Of a stretch of DNA of 64,000 bases, positions 42,960 through 51,633 are shown piece by piece. Under the pieces are notes generated by a model that had not been told where the DNA came from, searched no databases, and saw nothing but the letters and a program-made list of their open reading frames with translations. This DNA comes from Jannaschia pohangensis. GTDB lineage: Bacteria; Pseudomonadota; Alphaproteobacteria; Rhodobacterales; Rhodobacteraceae. The position numbers were made by a program, and so were the translations under genes. Location: the NCBI RefSeq assembly GCF_900113875.1, contig NZ_FORA01000005.1, positions 176,210 through 240,209 on the forward strand, given 5' to 3'. Position 1 is the stretch's first letter. Every line of letters starts with the position of its first letter.

Positions 42960-43802
42960 GTGCAGTCATCCGCTTCTCCCTCTGACGATCGGTCGCCCTC
43001 GTCGAGCGAACCGAAAACCCTGCGCGCCGTCAACCGTCGGCGATTTGCGTCGTTTCGATCGATTTTCGCGCTGATGCTTCGCGAGATGCAGACGACCTAT
43101 GGACGCTCGCCCGGCGGATACATCTGGGCTTTGCTCGAACCGGTGGCCGGTATCGCGCTTTTGACGATCATCTTCTCGATCGGCTTTCGGGCACCGCCCC
43201 TCGGTCCCGATTTCGCGCCGTTCTACGCGTCCGGCATCGTCCCCTTCCTGTTCTTCACCGCCGTCAGCACGAAAGTCAGTCAGTCGATTCAGTTCTCGAG
43301 ACAGCTTCTGGCCTATCCCAGCGTCACATTCGTCGACGCCATTCTGGCGCGCATTCTGGTGAACACGATGACCCAGGCCATCGTGGGCTATGTCGTCTTC
43401 ACCGGTGTCCTGGTCTTCTATGACATGCGGGGATCACTCGATTTTGCAGCGATCATCCTGTCGTTTGCCATGACGGCGGCCCTGGCGACCGGCGTCGGGA
43501 CACTCAATTGCTTTCTGATTCTCAAGTTCCCGGTGTGGCAGATCATCTGGGCGATCCTGACCCGTCCCCTGTTCCTGATTTCCTGCATCTTCTTTCTGTT
43601 CGACGGCATTCCGCAGCCGTATCAGGATTGGTTGTGGTTCAATCCGCTCGTCCATGTCGTCGGGGTCATGCGCAGCGGATTCTATGCCAGCTATGACGCA
43701 AGCTATGCCTCCGTGGCCTATGTCATGGCGATTTCGATGATCGGCCTTGTCGTGGGTTTGCTGTTCCTCCTGCGCTATCATCGCGATCTTCTTGACCGCT
43801 GA
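42960..43802 (+). CDS. kpsM: Polysaccharide ABC transporter permease (KpsM-like)
   Basis: 280 aa, ABC-2 type. A cytoplasmic N-terminus ends with ALMLREMQTTYGRSPGGYIW, the characteristic amphipathic helix and turn of KpsM. About six transmembrane helices follow (PVAGIALLTIIFSIGF, FFTAVSTKVSQSIQ, VDAILARILVNTMTQAIVGY, ...) and the conserved FNPLVHVVGVMRSGFY. GTG start at 42960. Partner of the KpsT-like ATPase encoded on the opposite strand. Confidence 0.93.
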   Translation: MQSSASPSDDRSPSSSEPKTLRAVNRRRFASFRSIFALMLREMQTTYGRSPGGYIWALLEPVAGIALLTIIFSIGFRAPPLGPDFAPFYASGIVPFLFFTAVSTKVSQSIQFSRQLLAYPSVTFVDAILARILVNTMTQAIVGYVVFTGVLVFYDMRGSLDFAAIILSFAMTAALATGVGTLNCFLILKFPVWQIIWAILTRPLFLISCIFFLFDGIPQPYQDWLWFNPLVHVVGVMRSGFYASYDASYASVAYVMAISMIGLVVGLLFLLRYHRDLLDR

Positions 43803-43847
43803 CGCCGAAGCCCTGGGTCACACCTGCGAGGCGCCGACCAAGGCAGA

Positions 43848-45077
43848 TCAGGACCGACCCCGCGCGGCAAGGACCTCGGTCACCAGACGGTCGAAGGCGG
43901 CGGCCTGATCGTCATAGCCTGCCACGGGGTGCGGCGCGCGCTCGGTCGGAAAACTGGTGATCACATTCCGAAGCTGATCTCTCAGGACCGTCGCGGGCGC
44001 GCCGATCGGGATCAGGTCCTGTTCCGGAACTGCCCCATGTTCGACGGTGCCGCCACTGTCCGTCTGGATCACGCCGATGCCACGGGCCAGAGCTTCCCGG
44101 ATGGCGAGGCCGAAGGTCTCTTTCCACTGCGACATGAACAGCAGGACGTCGATCTCGGTATAGAAGCCGTCCATCGTGTCCTGGCTGAAGCGGGGATGGA
44201 TCTTCCAGTCTCCGGGCAGGTCGCCGAGGTTGACGTTGTCCCACCATCCGCCCGTGGCGGCTCCGTCTACGACGATGACGCGGAAGTCTTCGCGCCCCAG
44301 AGCGCGAAAGGCATCGCGGATGACGGGCCAGCCCTTGATCTGGGATGGACCGCCGACGAAGCCGAAAACGGGACGCGGGTCGGCGGCCCGTCGCGCGGCC
44401 TGCGCCGCGGCGAACCCGGGCCCCGGCAGGCGGACGCCATTTTCCCAGATGGTGCCGCGATCAGGTGCGAAGCCCGAAGCGACACTCAGGTCACGGGCGA
44501 AGCGACTGGGATAGGTGACGCGGTCGGGCAGGGCGGATATCTCCTGCAGATAGTTGAAGCGCGTGATCGTGGCGGAGATATCCTCGACGCAGCCCTTGCA
44601 GGCCTCGACGCGCACCGGGTTCTGGCCGCAGTAGGTCCGGTCGGGGCGGATCATGAACTGTCGTTCGCACAGCCACCAGAAGTCATGCACGCTCAGAATG
44701 GTGGGGATGTCGCGGGCTTTCGCCGCCTGAAGGAGGCCCGCTCCCATATCCTGAAGACAATGTGCATGGACCAGGTCCGGGGCCAGCATGTCCATCAGGT
44801 CGCCCAGGATTTCCGTGACTTCGGGGTTGTCGTACATCTGCACAAAGCCCCGCCCCGGCGGGACGTTGATGACGTAGTTCGTGATCCCGTAGACTTCGGT
44901 TTTGAGGACGGTGTAGGTCATCAGCTCCGCGCGGGTGCAGAGCGACACTGTCGTTATGCGGTAGTCTCCCCGCCGCTGCAGGGCGCGAGCGACCTCCTCG
45001 GCGACGATGGTCGCGCCGCCGTAGGTGAAGGGCGCGAAGAAGACATTGGCCAGCAGGATATGACGAGGGGCGGTCAT
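43848..45077 (-). CDS. Glycosyltransferase (GT4-like, GT-B fold)
   Basis: 409 aa. The N-terminal acceptor domain has the typical opening ILLANVFFAPFTYGGATIVA and DLVHAHCLQDMGAGLLQAA. The C-terminal donor domain has PVFGFVGGPSQIKGWPVI and WKETFGLAIREALARGIGVI, with the Glu of the EX7E-type motif. Several Cys (CGQNPVRVEACKGC) in the middle form the short Cys-rich loop seen in some GT4 enzymes. The start at 45077 overlaps the upstream gene's stop by 4 bases. Sugar specificity unknown. Confidence 0.87.
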   Translation of the reverse strand: MTAPRHILLANVFFAPFTYGGATIVAEEVARALQRRGDYRITTVSLCTRAELMTYTVLKTEVYGITNYVINVPPGRGFVQMYDNPEVTEILGDLMDMLAPDLVHAHCLQDMGAGLLQAAKARDIPTILSVHDFWWLCERQFMIRPDRTYCGQNPVRVEACKGCVEDISATITRFNYLQEISALPDRVTYPSRFARDLSVASGFAPDRGTIWENGVRLPGPGFAAAQAARRAADPRPVFGFVGGPSQIKGWPVIRDAFRALGREDFRVIVVDGAATGGWWDNVNLGDLPGDWKIHPRFSQDTMDGFYTEIDVLLFMSQWKETFGLAIREALARGIGVIQTDSGGTVEHGAVPEQDLIPIGAPATVLRDQLRNVITSFPTERAPHPVAGYDDQAAAFDRLVTEVLAARGRS

Positions 45078-46405
45078 CCGCGGACCCAGTCGATCAGACC
45101 CGGCGAGATGATGTGATCCGCAGCCTGCCCGGTCCAGCGCGTCTCCAGATCGGTGCGGGCTGCGCGGCCCATGGCGGCGGCTTGCCCCTTGTTGGTGGAC
45201 AGCATCTCCAGCGCGGCGGCCCATGCGGCGGGCCCATCCGCCACCACGCCGGTCTCGCCATCCCGGATCATTTGCGGAAGGTCGCCCACGGGTCCCACGA
45301 TTGCGGGAACCGAAACGGAGGCGGCGTCGATCACGCGCACAGCGCTCTTGCAGCGGTTGAAGATATCGTCGGCGAGCGGCATCACAGCCACGTCCGCGCG
45401 CGCAAGCGCGGCAAGATACTTGTCGTAGGTCGAGAAGGCCGCGACCTCGGCCTTGTCTGCCAGCGCGCCGGGCAGCCGTTTCAGGTCGACATGACCCAGG
45501 AGCATCAGGCGCCGGTCGCTGCCCCCCGCCAGGAATGCCTCCAGCACCGGGGCGATGGTCGCAAGGTCCGCCTCGTGCCCCTGGGAGCCGCTGGCGAAGG
45601 CGATCCGGAACAGCCCGTCTTCCGCGACCCGCGCCGTCCGGGCCCGCGTCCCAGCCTTCAGCGTCTTGGCGTCGGCAAAATTCCGGCGCAGGAAAATCGG
45701 CCGGTTGCTATAGAGGGCTGCGTGTTCGGCCAGACCCGGCGTCGAGAGCGACAGCACGTCGGCCCCGTTCATCATTGCCAGGTACTTGGGCGCCTCGCGC
45801 AGGAAATGCGCCTTCATGCCGGGATCCACTTCGGCCATGTTGCCGTAGGTCTCATAGGCAGACACCGAGAACAGCGGATCGTCGATGTCGTAGAGGATCG
45901 GCAGACGCAGGCGACGCGCCTCATATCGCAGCATTTCTGTCAGGGGGGTGACCGGCAGGCGGTACTCCATCAGATGCGTCGCCGTGGACATCAACCGCAA
46001 GGCGCGGGGAATGTCCTGGTAATGCGCGAATTCGCAATAGACCCCTTGATCGCGCCAGAAATCCGCCAGCTGTTCCACACGGTACTTTCGACACTGTGGC
46101 AGATTCAGATCGCCGATCAAAGCGAGCCGCGGGGCGGTGCCGATGCGGCGTGACGAGACGTGGAAGCCCCCACCCTGTGCCAATTGCAGCCAACTGCCAT
46201 GCAGGGTTTCGCCCTCTCTGTTTCCTGCTTCGGACGGAGCGAGGGAGCTGAGCGCCTCGCCCCGCAGACGCATGCCCATGTAGATGCGCGCCTTTGCCGT
46301 CGCCATACCCCAGCCTTCTTCGCGCAGGCTAGTGACGAAGCGCCGGATGAGGACGGGGCGAAACGTGTTGCGCAGGAAGCGGGCGGCGGAGCGGGGATTT
46401 GCCAT
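45074..46405 (-). CDS. Glycosyltransferase (GT-B fold)
   Basis: 443 aa. The first ~90 residues are basic and partly helical. GT-B core motifs follow: RLALIGDLNLPQCRKYRVEQL, LPILYDIDDPLFSVSAYET, ADVLSLSTPGLAEHAAL, FRIAFASGSQGHEADLATIA and a donor-side KSAVRVIDAASVSVPAIVG. The start at 46405 (MANPRSAARFLRN) has a weak ribosome site; an in-frame ATG at 46483 would overlap the sulfotransferase. Coupled to the next glycosyltransferase by an ATGA overlap. Confidence 0.82.
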   Translation of the reverse strand: MANPRSAARFLRNTFRPVLIRRFVTSLREEGWGMATAKARIYMGMRLRGEALSSLAPSEAGNREGETLHGSWLQLAQGGGFHVSSRRIGTAPRLALIGDLNLPQCRKYRVEQLADFWRDQGVYCEFAHYQDIPRALRLMSTATHLMEYRLPVTPLTEMLRYEARRLRLPILYDIDDPLFSVSAYETYGNMAEVDPGMKAHFLREAPKYLAMMNGADVLSLSTPGLAEHAALYSNRPIFLRRNFADAKTLKAGTRARTARVAEDGLFRIAFASGSQGHEADLATIAPVLEAFLAGGSDRRLMLLGHVDLKRLPGALADKAEVAAFSTYDKYLAALARADVAVMPLADDIFNRCKSAVRVIDAASVSVPAIVGPVGDLPQMIRDGETGVVADGPAAWAAALEMLSTNKGQAAAMGRAARTDLETRWTGQAADHIISPGLIDWVRG

Positions 46406-46421
46406 CGAGACGCGAACGCGC

Positions 46422-47285
46422 TCAGGTCCAGCCGCCGGGGATCTCGTATCCCTCGGCTTCGATCTCGGCACGAATGCGTGCAATATCCCCCGCGACGAGT
46501 TCGGGAAAGAAGTCGGGCATCTTGTGACGCACGCTTTCGGTGAAGCGTTTGTCGAGCAGGTCCTGCGGATAATCGACGGCGGGCACGTCCAGGAATGTCT
46601 CTATCCCGCGCAGGGTGCCGCGCTGATCGGCGTGCATATCCTCGTAGAAGATCACCTTGTATTGTTCCGGGTCGAGAGCTTCTCGGAGGCGGCGTAGCAC
46701 GCCCCCGTATTCCGCATTATTCCAGATGTGCGGTTTGCGCAGAAACTGATGAAACTCGTCTGCTGTCCAAGTCTCAAGTTTATCAAGCTCGTTTGTGACT
46801 TCCAGGTGAAATTTGGTGTGGCTCCAAAGTCGCTTAACCGGGTCGCGCATCGTGTAGAGCACGCGCAGCCGATCCGTCTGATGCCTGATACTTCTCCAGG
46901 CTTCTGTCGGTAGATGCGCGTTCAGGTTGGAGAAGTCGCAGGCATAGACCTGGGGGCCACGCACCTGAAACAGGTTGGCATACCAGACATCATCGATCGG
47001 ACGGTCCAGATAGGCGGAAATCCAACGGAAATTCTGACGAACCACGTCGATATGAGAGGTCTTGGGATCAAAGCGCGGGACGTAGCGATCGCGCACCTCG
47101 GTCATTCGCCGCTCTTCGCTCAGGAAGGACGGATCGACGTGACGGTGATAGAAGTAGTGAATCTCCTTCTCCATCGCGAAATGCAGTGCCGGATTTCGCG
47201 CCAGCACCGCATAGAGCCATGTCGTGCCCGCTTTCATCGCACCTATGCTGAGAAACAGATTCCCGAAAACTGGAGGCGTAGACAC
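46422..47285 (-). CDS. Sulfotransferase domain-containing protein
   Basis: 287 aa. LFLSIGAMKAGTTWLYAVLA is the PAPS 5'-phosphosulfate loop (K-AGTT). HFAMEKEIHYFYHR matches the KExxYF segment. RLRVLYTMRDPVKRLWSHTK holds the 3'-phosphate motif with the conserved Arg and Ser. The C-terminal part is helical. Full length for bacterial sulfotransferases of the Sulfotransfer_1/3 type. First gene of the minus-strand trio with the two glycosyltransferases, pointing to sulfation of the exported glycan. Confidence 0.9.
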   Translation of the reverse strand: MSTPPVFGNLFLSIGAMKAGTTWLYAVLARNPALHFAMEKEIHYFYHRHVDPSFLSEERRMTEVRDRYVPRFDPKTSHIDVVRQNFRWISAYLDRPIDDVWYANLFQVRGPQVYACDFSNLNAHLPTEAWRSIRHQTDRLRVLYTMRDPVKRLWSHTKFHLEVTNELDKLETWTADEFHQFLRKPHIWNNAEYGGVLRRLREALDPEQYKVIFYEDMHADQRGTLRGIETFLDVPAVDYPQDLLDKRFTESVRHKMPDFFPELVAGDIARIRAEIEAEGYEIPGGWT

Positions 47286-47349
47286 GGCTTCGAAGCTCCT
47301 GGATATGCCCCGGATGGATCCATCAGGTCAGTGCGTTTTCAGGCCTGCA

Positions 47350-49737
47350 TTAGAAGATGAAATTGGTGGCGTCCAGATCGGCGAGGCTGACATTGAGGAG
47401 AGTGATCGAATTGCCGCCGCCCGTGTCGATGACGACGTCCGATCCGACCTGCGTTGCCGCCCCGCCGTTCGGGTTTCCGATCTGCAGGTCCGACAGATCC
47501 GAAATCGCGGAGACTGCGGACAGGTCGATCCGCTCGAACTGGTTGCCGGCCGCGAAATCTCCGATGGTGTCGTTGCCGTGGCCATTTGAGAAAACAAAGG
47601 TATCCGCGTTGAAGCGGCCGAACATCAGATCGTCGCCGGTGCCGCCGGTAATCGTGTCGAACCCCGAGCCGCCATTGATCGTGTCATTGCCCGCGCCCCC
47701 GAACATCAGGTCATTGCCCGACCCGCCAAAGAAGCGGTCGTCGCCGTCCTCACCGTTCATCGTGTCGTTGCCGGCGTCGCCGAACAGACCGTCGTTGCCC
47801 ACGCCGCCAAACAGCAGGTCGTTGCCTTCGCCCGCGAACAGCCGATCAAGGCCCGATCCGCCGTAAAGAGTGTCGTTGCCCGCGCCGCCGAACAGGTTGT
47901 CTGCTTGGTCGCCCCCGTCGAGAAAATCGTTCCCGGCGCCGCCATCCAGAAGGTCGAAGCCGCCGTCGCCAAAGATCGTATCGTCGCCGTCTTCGCCATA
48001 GAGGCCATCTACGGTTATGCCGAAATTGCTGCCGCCGCTGATGAAGTCGTTGCCCGCGCCGCCAAAGACCCGGTCCGCGGTTTCGCCGCCGAACAGCGAG
48101 TCGCTGCCGATGCCGCCGTAGAGCTGATCGAAGCCCTGCCCGCCCTCGATTCGGTCGTTGCCCGCATCACCATAAAGCGAATCCGCGCCATCGCCCCCCA
48201 TCAGCGTGTCGTTGCCATCACCACCGTTCAGCGTGTCGAAGCCGATTTCGCCTTCCAGCAGATCCGCCCCGACTCCACCCTCCATCCTGTCATTGCCGGC
48301 CCCGCCAAACAAACTGTCATTGCCGACGCCACCATTGACCGTGTCGTTTCCGTTGCCGCTGTTGACTGAATCGTTCCCCGCACCGCTATTGATCGCGTTG
48401 GCGGCATCGTTGCCGGTGATGGTGTCGTTGCCGGATCCGGTCGATGCGTTCTCGATCACGGTGCCGCGGGCGATGCCCATGGCGCCGATCTGCGTGCCGA
48501 TGTCCGAGAATTGCTCCGCTCGCATGTCAAGACGCGCGCCAACCGTCAGGTAGGTGAAGTCCAGAAGGTCGTTTCCGCTGTGGTCATAGATCGTGAAGAC
48601 CATGGGGCTGCCGGTCACGCGGGCTGTCGTCGTGCCCGTCGCCATCCAGGCGAAGACTTGATCCATATAGTTTCCGAGGTTCGAACCCCGCCCGTACACG
48701 GTATCGCCCGCCGTGGCAGATCCTGCGCCGGGTGCGCCATAGAGGTTCTGAATCGCGAGGATGTCCGCCATCATCGGTCCGGCGGTATAGCCGAAAGAAG
48801 CGTTTATCGTCGTGTTCTCGTTCTGGTTGAAATACGACATGACCGACACTTGCCAGCTGTCGTTCAGGAACGTCGCATCCATCGCGTACCTGGCATTGCC
48901 GTTGTAATTGCCCTGATGGCCCAGTCCGATGGCATGTCCGATCTCGTGGACATAGGTCTGGAACGAATAGCTGTCGATCGTCGTGCCATTGAAATCCAGC
49001 CAATCGGTCGCGATGTTGATTTCAACCCCATCGGGCCGCCGTCCGCCCGGAGCAAAGGCATAGGCCCCCGAGTCGTTGTCATCGAATGTCAGCATCTCGC
49101 CTGTGGCCACTTCGACGAAATCGATGTCGACCACTGCTTCCCAAGCTTCCATCGCCCAACGGGCCAATTGCTGACCTTCCGGCGTCAAGCGGCTGAGATT
49201 GACCGTGATCCTGTTGGAGAACGAGGTGTTGAAGGTGATCTCGGTGCCCCAATAGCCTTCGGTCAGATAGAGGGCCAGTTCGTCGAGCGTTGCCAGGGAG
49301 GCGGGTTGCGGCGGCGCCACTTCGACGATCCGGACATCGTAGGTTCCGGTCTCGGTCGAATAGGCGTCGGCCTCGATATAGTAGGTTCCCGTCGTGGTCG
49401 CCGTGAACGTGATCTGGGAATTGAGACCAGCGAAATCGTCATTGAAGGCGAGAAGTTGCGTTCCGCTGCTGTCGTAGAGCGACAAAAACGGGTCCGACAG
49501 CGTAATTCCTGTCATGCTGATCGCATAGGTTTCGCCCGCCGTCAGCGTGACCGCGATCCAATCCTCGTCGGAACTGTTCGACAGGGTGCCGCGGAACGTG
49601 TCCCCGACACTGATCCGATAGCTGGTCGATGTGCTCTCTGCTGCGTCGACGCCCTCGGTGATCATCAGGCCCTGGGGACCATCGCTTCCATGGCGGAGCG
49701 GATCAAATGTTTGGGTCGCAAAACAGACATTGCACAT
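47350..49737 (-). CDS. M10 (serralysin-type) RTX zinc metalloprotease
   Basis: 795 aa, no Sec signal, probably exported by a type I system. Residues ~35-140 form a pre-peptidase/PPC-like beta domain ([20 protein letters not shown]). Residues ~150-340 are the metzincin domain, with [11 protein letters not shown] (264-274) and the Met-turn VSVMSYF (298-303). Residues ~434-708 are RTX nonapeptides (GGxGNDxLx). The C-terminus ends [11 protein letters not shown], a typical serralysin secretion tail of hydrophobic residues after Asp. The start at 49737 ([13 protein letters not shown]) matches other Rhodobacteraceae M10 proteins. No T1SS genes are nearby. Confidence 0.93.
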   Translation of the reverse strand: MCNVCFATQTFDPLRHGSDGPQGLMITEGVDAAESTSTSYRISVGDTFRGTLSNSSDEDWIAVTLTAGETYAISMTGITLSDPFLSLYDSSGTQLLAFNDDFAGLNSQITFTATTTGTYYIEADAYSTETGTYDVRIVEVAPPQPASLATLDELALYLTEGYWGTEITFNTSFSNRITVNLSRLTPEGQQLARWAMEAWEAVVDIDFVEVATGEMLTFDDNDSGAYAFAPGGRRPDGVEINIATDWLDFNGTTIDSYSFQTYVHEIGHAIGLGHQGNYNGNARYAMDATFLNDSWQVSVMSYFNQNENTTINASFGYTAGPMMADILAIQNLYGAPGAGSATAGDTVYGRGSNLGNYMDQVFAWMATGTTTARVTGSPMVFTIYDHSGNDLLDFTYLTVGARLDMRAEQFSDIGTQIGAMGIARGTVIENASTGSGNDTITGNDAANAINSGAGNDSVNSGNGNDTVNGGVGNDSLFGGAGNDRMEGGVGADLLEGEIGFDTLNGGDGNDTLMGGDGADSLYGDAGNDRIEGGQGFDQLYGGIGSDSLFGGETADRVFGGAGNDFISGGSNFGITVDGLYGEDGDDTIFGDGGFDLLDGGAGNDFLDGGDQADNLFGGAGNDTLYGGSGLDRLFAGEGNDLLFGGVGNDGLFGDAGNDTMNGEDGDDRFFGGSGNDLMFGGAGNDTINGGSGFDTITGGTGDDLMFGRFNADTFVFSNGHGNDTIGDFAAGNQFERIDLSAVSAISDLSDLQIGNPNGGAATQVGSDVVIDTGGGNSITLLNVSLADLDATNFIF
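47614..48438 (-). repeat. RTX calcium-binding nonapeptide repeat array within the protease gene
   Basis: About 30 tandem copies of a ~27-base unit encoding GGxGNDxLx/GGxGxDxxx. Asp-rich turns bind calcium and fold the C-terminal beta-roll after secretion. Copies are degenerate, with one interruption encoding [17 protein letters not shown]. Confidence 0.92.
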
Positions 49738-49810
49738 CGGCGGAACTCTCTCTTGTTGGAAACTCTCGGTTGGCGGCGAATTCGGGCTGTCTGATGTCGA
49801 AAGAATGACC

Positions 49811-50224
49811 CTAGCGCGATGAATTGCCGATCCTTGTCGCTTTCGCAAGATCGGGCAGCGCCTGCACGAGGGCGCTGGCATGATCGGCCGGCTCACCCGT
49901 GTTGCGGATCGTGGCCCCGGATTGTGGCGGACCACCTGCGTCGCGCCAGCTCAGGCTGTCGCCCGTCGTTCCACGATGCAAGGTCACCTCGATCGCGTTC
50001 GGCACGGGCGGATCTGGATTGAACCGGATGGCATGATGCGGCGCCACCTTGGCAAGGGCCTGAAACAGAGCCTGACACAGCGGATCGGAGGGCTGATCAC
50101 AGACCAGCGCCATCACGGGGCGCTGACTTTGGCCCGCCTGCTCCGAAGATGTTGAAAAGCCCATGCAAACCCCCGCCGCCAGAAACAGGCCACCCAGCAG
50201 GAGACTCCGTCGTGATCCTGTCAT
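49811..50224 (-). CDS. Small exported hypothetical protein
   Basis: About 137 aa, beginning [20 protein letters not shown]: twin Arg plus hydrophobic core, a Sec-type signal, with a Cys that does not sit in a good lipobox. The mature part has two more Cys ([20 protein letters not shown]), probably disulfide-bonded, and strands ([17 protein letters not shown]). I recognise no family. It is 73 bases upstream of, and on the same strand as, the RTX protease, so it could be co-transcribed; a role such as a periplasmic inhibitor or accessory would be speculation. An ATG at 50260 in frame is also possible. Confidence 0.65.
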   Translation of the reverse strand: MTGSRRSLLLGGLFLAAGVCMGFSTSSEQAGQSQRPVMALVCDQPSDPLCQALFQALAKVAPHHAIRFNPDPPVPNAIEVTLHRGTTGDSLSWRDAGGPPQSGATIRNTGEPADHASALVQALPDLAKATRIGNSSR

Positions 50225-50410
50225 TCGTTTCCCGCCAAGATGGCCACAAGTGATCTTCATCGCGAAATACTGAAAAATGCCGGCACCATCCAGTGGTTTG
50301 CGTATAAACGGAAACTCTGGCAGAAATGCGTCGTCTTCAGGCCTGTCCCGAAGGTCTCGCGTTCGGGCTGCGCGCCAGGATCAAGAGGCGGGTACTGCGT
50401 TTTCGTATTG

Positions 50411-50444
50411 GGGGGCGCATGGTCCTGTCACGAACAGCGCCCCC
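50411..50444. repeat. Inverted repeat / possible terminator
   Basis: GGGGGCGC and GCGCCCCC separated by 18 bases, 15 bases past the stop of the minus-strand DUF2793 gene. No T-run follows on the minus strand, while AAAA follows on the plus strand, so it is a weak terminator candidate only. Confidence 0.45.
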
Positions 50445-50458
50445 AAAACGACACTTGG

Positions 50459-51478
50459 TCAGGCGACCTTCCAGCCTGAAAAGACCATATGACCTTTGTA
50501 GTAGCGCAGCATCGCATTCACGTTTCCGGTCCGGAACGTGACGTTGTCGCCCGCTTCCAGAGGCTGAAGGACGGTGAACGACAGCGGCATTGCGCCGACC
50601 AGGGCCTGCATCTGCGCGATCTGCGTAACGCCATTGACGGCCAGGCTGACCCGTCCGTTCGTAGTCTGCGCCAGAGAGCCGTTCAGGACGAAAGCATAGA
50701 TCCCCGAGACAGGTGCGGTGAATGCGCCAGTCGCCGTGTCGAAATAGCCACCCGGGTCGGTCGTGATGGTTTCGAAGGGCAGGTCGGTATTGGGCGTCGT
50801 GATCTCGGCCCATGTGCCGACCGATGCGGCGACGAAGGCGGGCAGGGCGGGGAAACTGGGGACGCCCGACGCACTGTCAAAGGTCACCGCGTTCCGCCAG
50901 ACTGCCCCGTCGGCGCTGACCTTCACGGCGAAGTCGTCGTTTCCCATGGTTCCCATCTCGGCGCGTCCGGACCAGCCGGACTGGAACAGAAGGCTTGCCG
51001 TGTCACTGGGGGACGCCTTGTTGACGATCAGACGGTGGTCGTCCCCGTCGTGGGTCAAAAGCGTGGCTGCGGCCGAGACGGTCAGGCGGTTCGTCTCATC
51101 CGCTTGCGCATTCACACCCAGCATGGCGGTCGCCTCAACAGACCGTGTCGCCCAGGACGACCCGTCGAAGGAAAGTGTTTGATCCGAGGCAAGGACATGG
51201 ATCGTCCAGCCGGCTGATGGTGTGTGAAACGTCCATCCGCTGTTGAAATAGACCGCCAGGGCGTGGTCCTGCCCGGCCCAGGCGCCCGTCGCGCCGTTGG
51301 CCACGACATGCACGTCGCCTTCACCGGGCGTTGCAGGCGGGTCTGTCCGGTCAGCGTCCTGCGCTACGGGTTGAACAAGCGCGTCGAGCACCGCGATCGC
51401 TTCGTTGTGGGTCACATGTTTCTGGGCCTGCCCCAACTGGATCATGGGCATCCCAAGGCGTGGTGTGTTTTCGGACAT
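50459..51478 (-). CDS. DUF2793 domain-containing protein with C1q-like C-terminus
   Basis: 339 aa. The start SENTPRLGMPMIQLGQAQKH is the DUF2793 signature. WTFHTPSAGWTIHVL and the Ser/Thr-rich strands follow, as in Rhodobacteraceae tail/GTA-associated proteins. The last ~120 residues (FTAPVSGIYAFVLNGSLAQT, ...VLQPLEAGDNVTFRTG) look like a C1q/TNF-type jelly roll, a receptor-binding fold on phage tails. GAGG precedes the ATG at 51478. No other phage or GTA genes are in the window. Role (host binding or cell-surface adhesion) is inference. Confidence 0.8.
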   Translation of the reverse strand: MSENTPRLGMPMIQLGQAQKHVTHNEAIAVLDALVQPVAQDADRTDPPATPGEGDVHVVANGATGAWAGQDHALAVYFNSGWTFHTPSAGWTIHVLASDQTLSFDGSSWATRSVEATAMLGVNAQADETNRLTVSAAATLLTHDGDDHRLIVNKASPSDTASLLFQSGWSGRAEMGTMGNDDFAVKVSADGAVWRNAVTFDSASGVPSFPALPAFVAASVGTWAEITTPNTDLPFETITTDPGGYFDTATGAFTAPVSGIYAFVLNGSLAQTTNGRVSLAVNGVTQIAQMQALVGAMPLSFTVLQPLEAGDNVTFRTGNVNAMLRYYKGHMVFSGWKVA

Positions 51479-51633
51479 CGCAAATAACCTCGGTTTGAGA
51501 GTGCCGAAGATTTTACGTAGCAATGAAGGATAGGTTAACGATTCCGGGCCGGGCGCGCTCACCGTGCCGGCTTGACCTGTCCGGCGCTCAGGGGTCGTTG
51601 GTCCGATATGTCTTTACTCGGCCGAATTCCGCG

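Noticed and set aside
47614..48438. Regular short repeats suggesting a CRISPR or minisatellite
   Set aside because: The ~27-base period translates in frame into degenerate RTX nonapeptides; there are no identical repeats or unique spacers.
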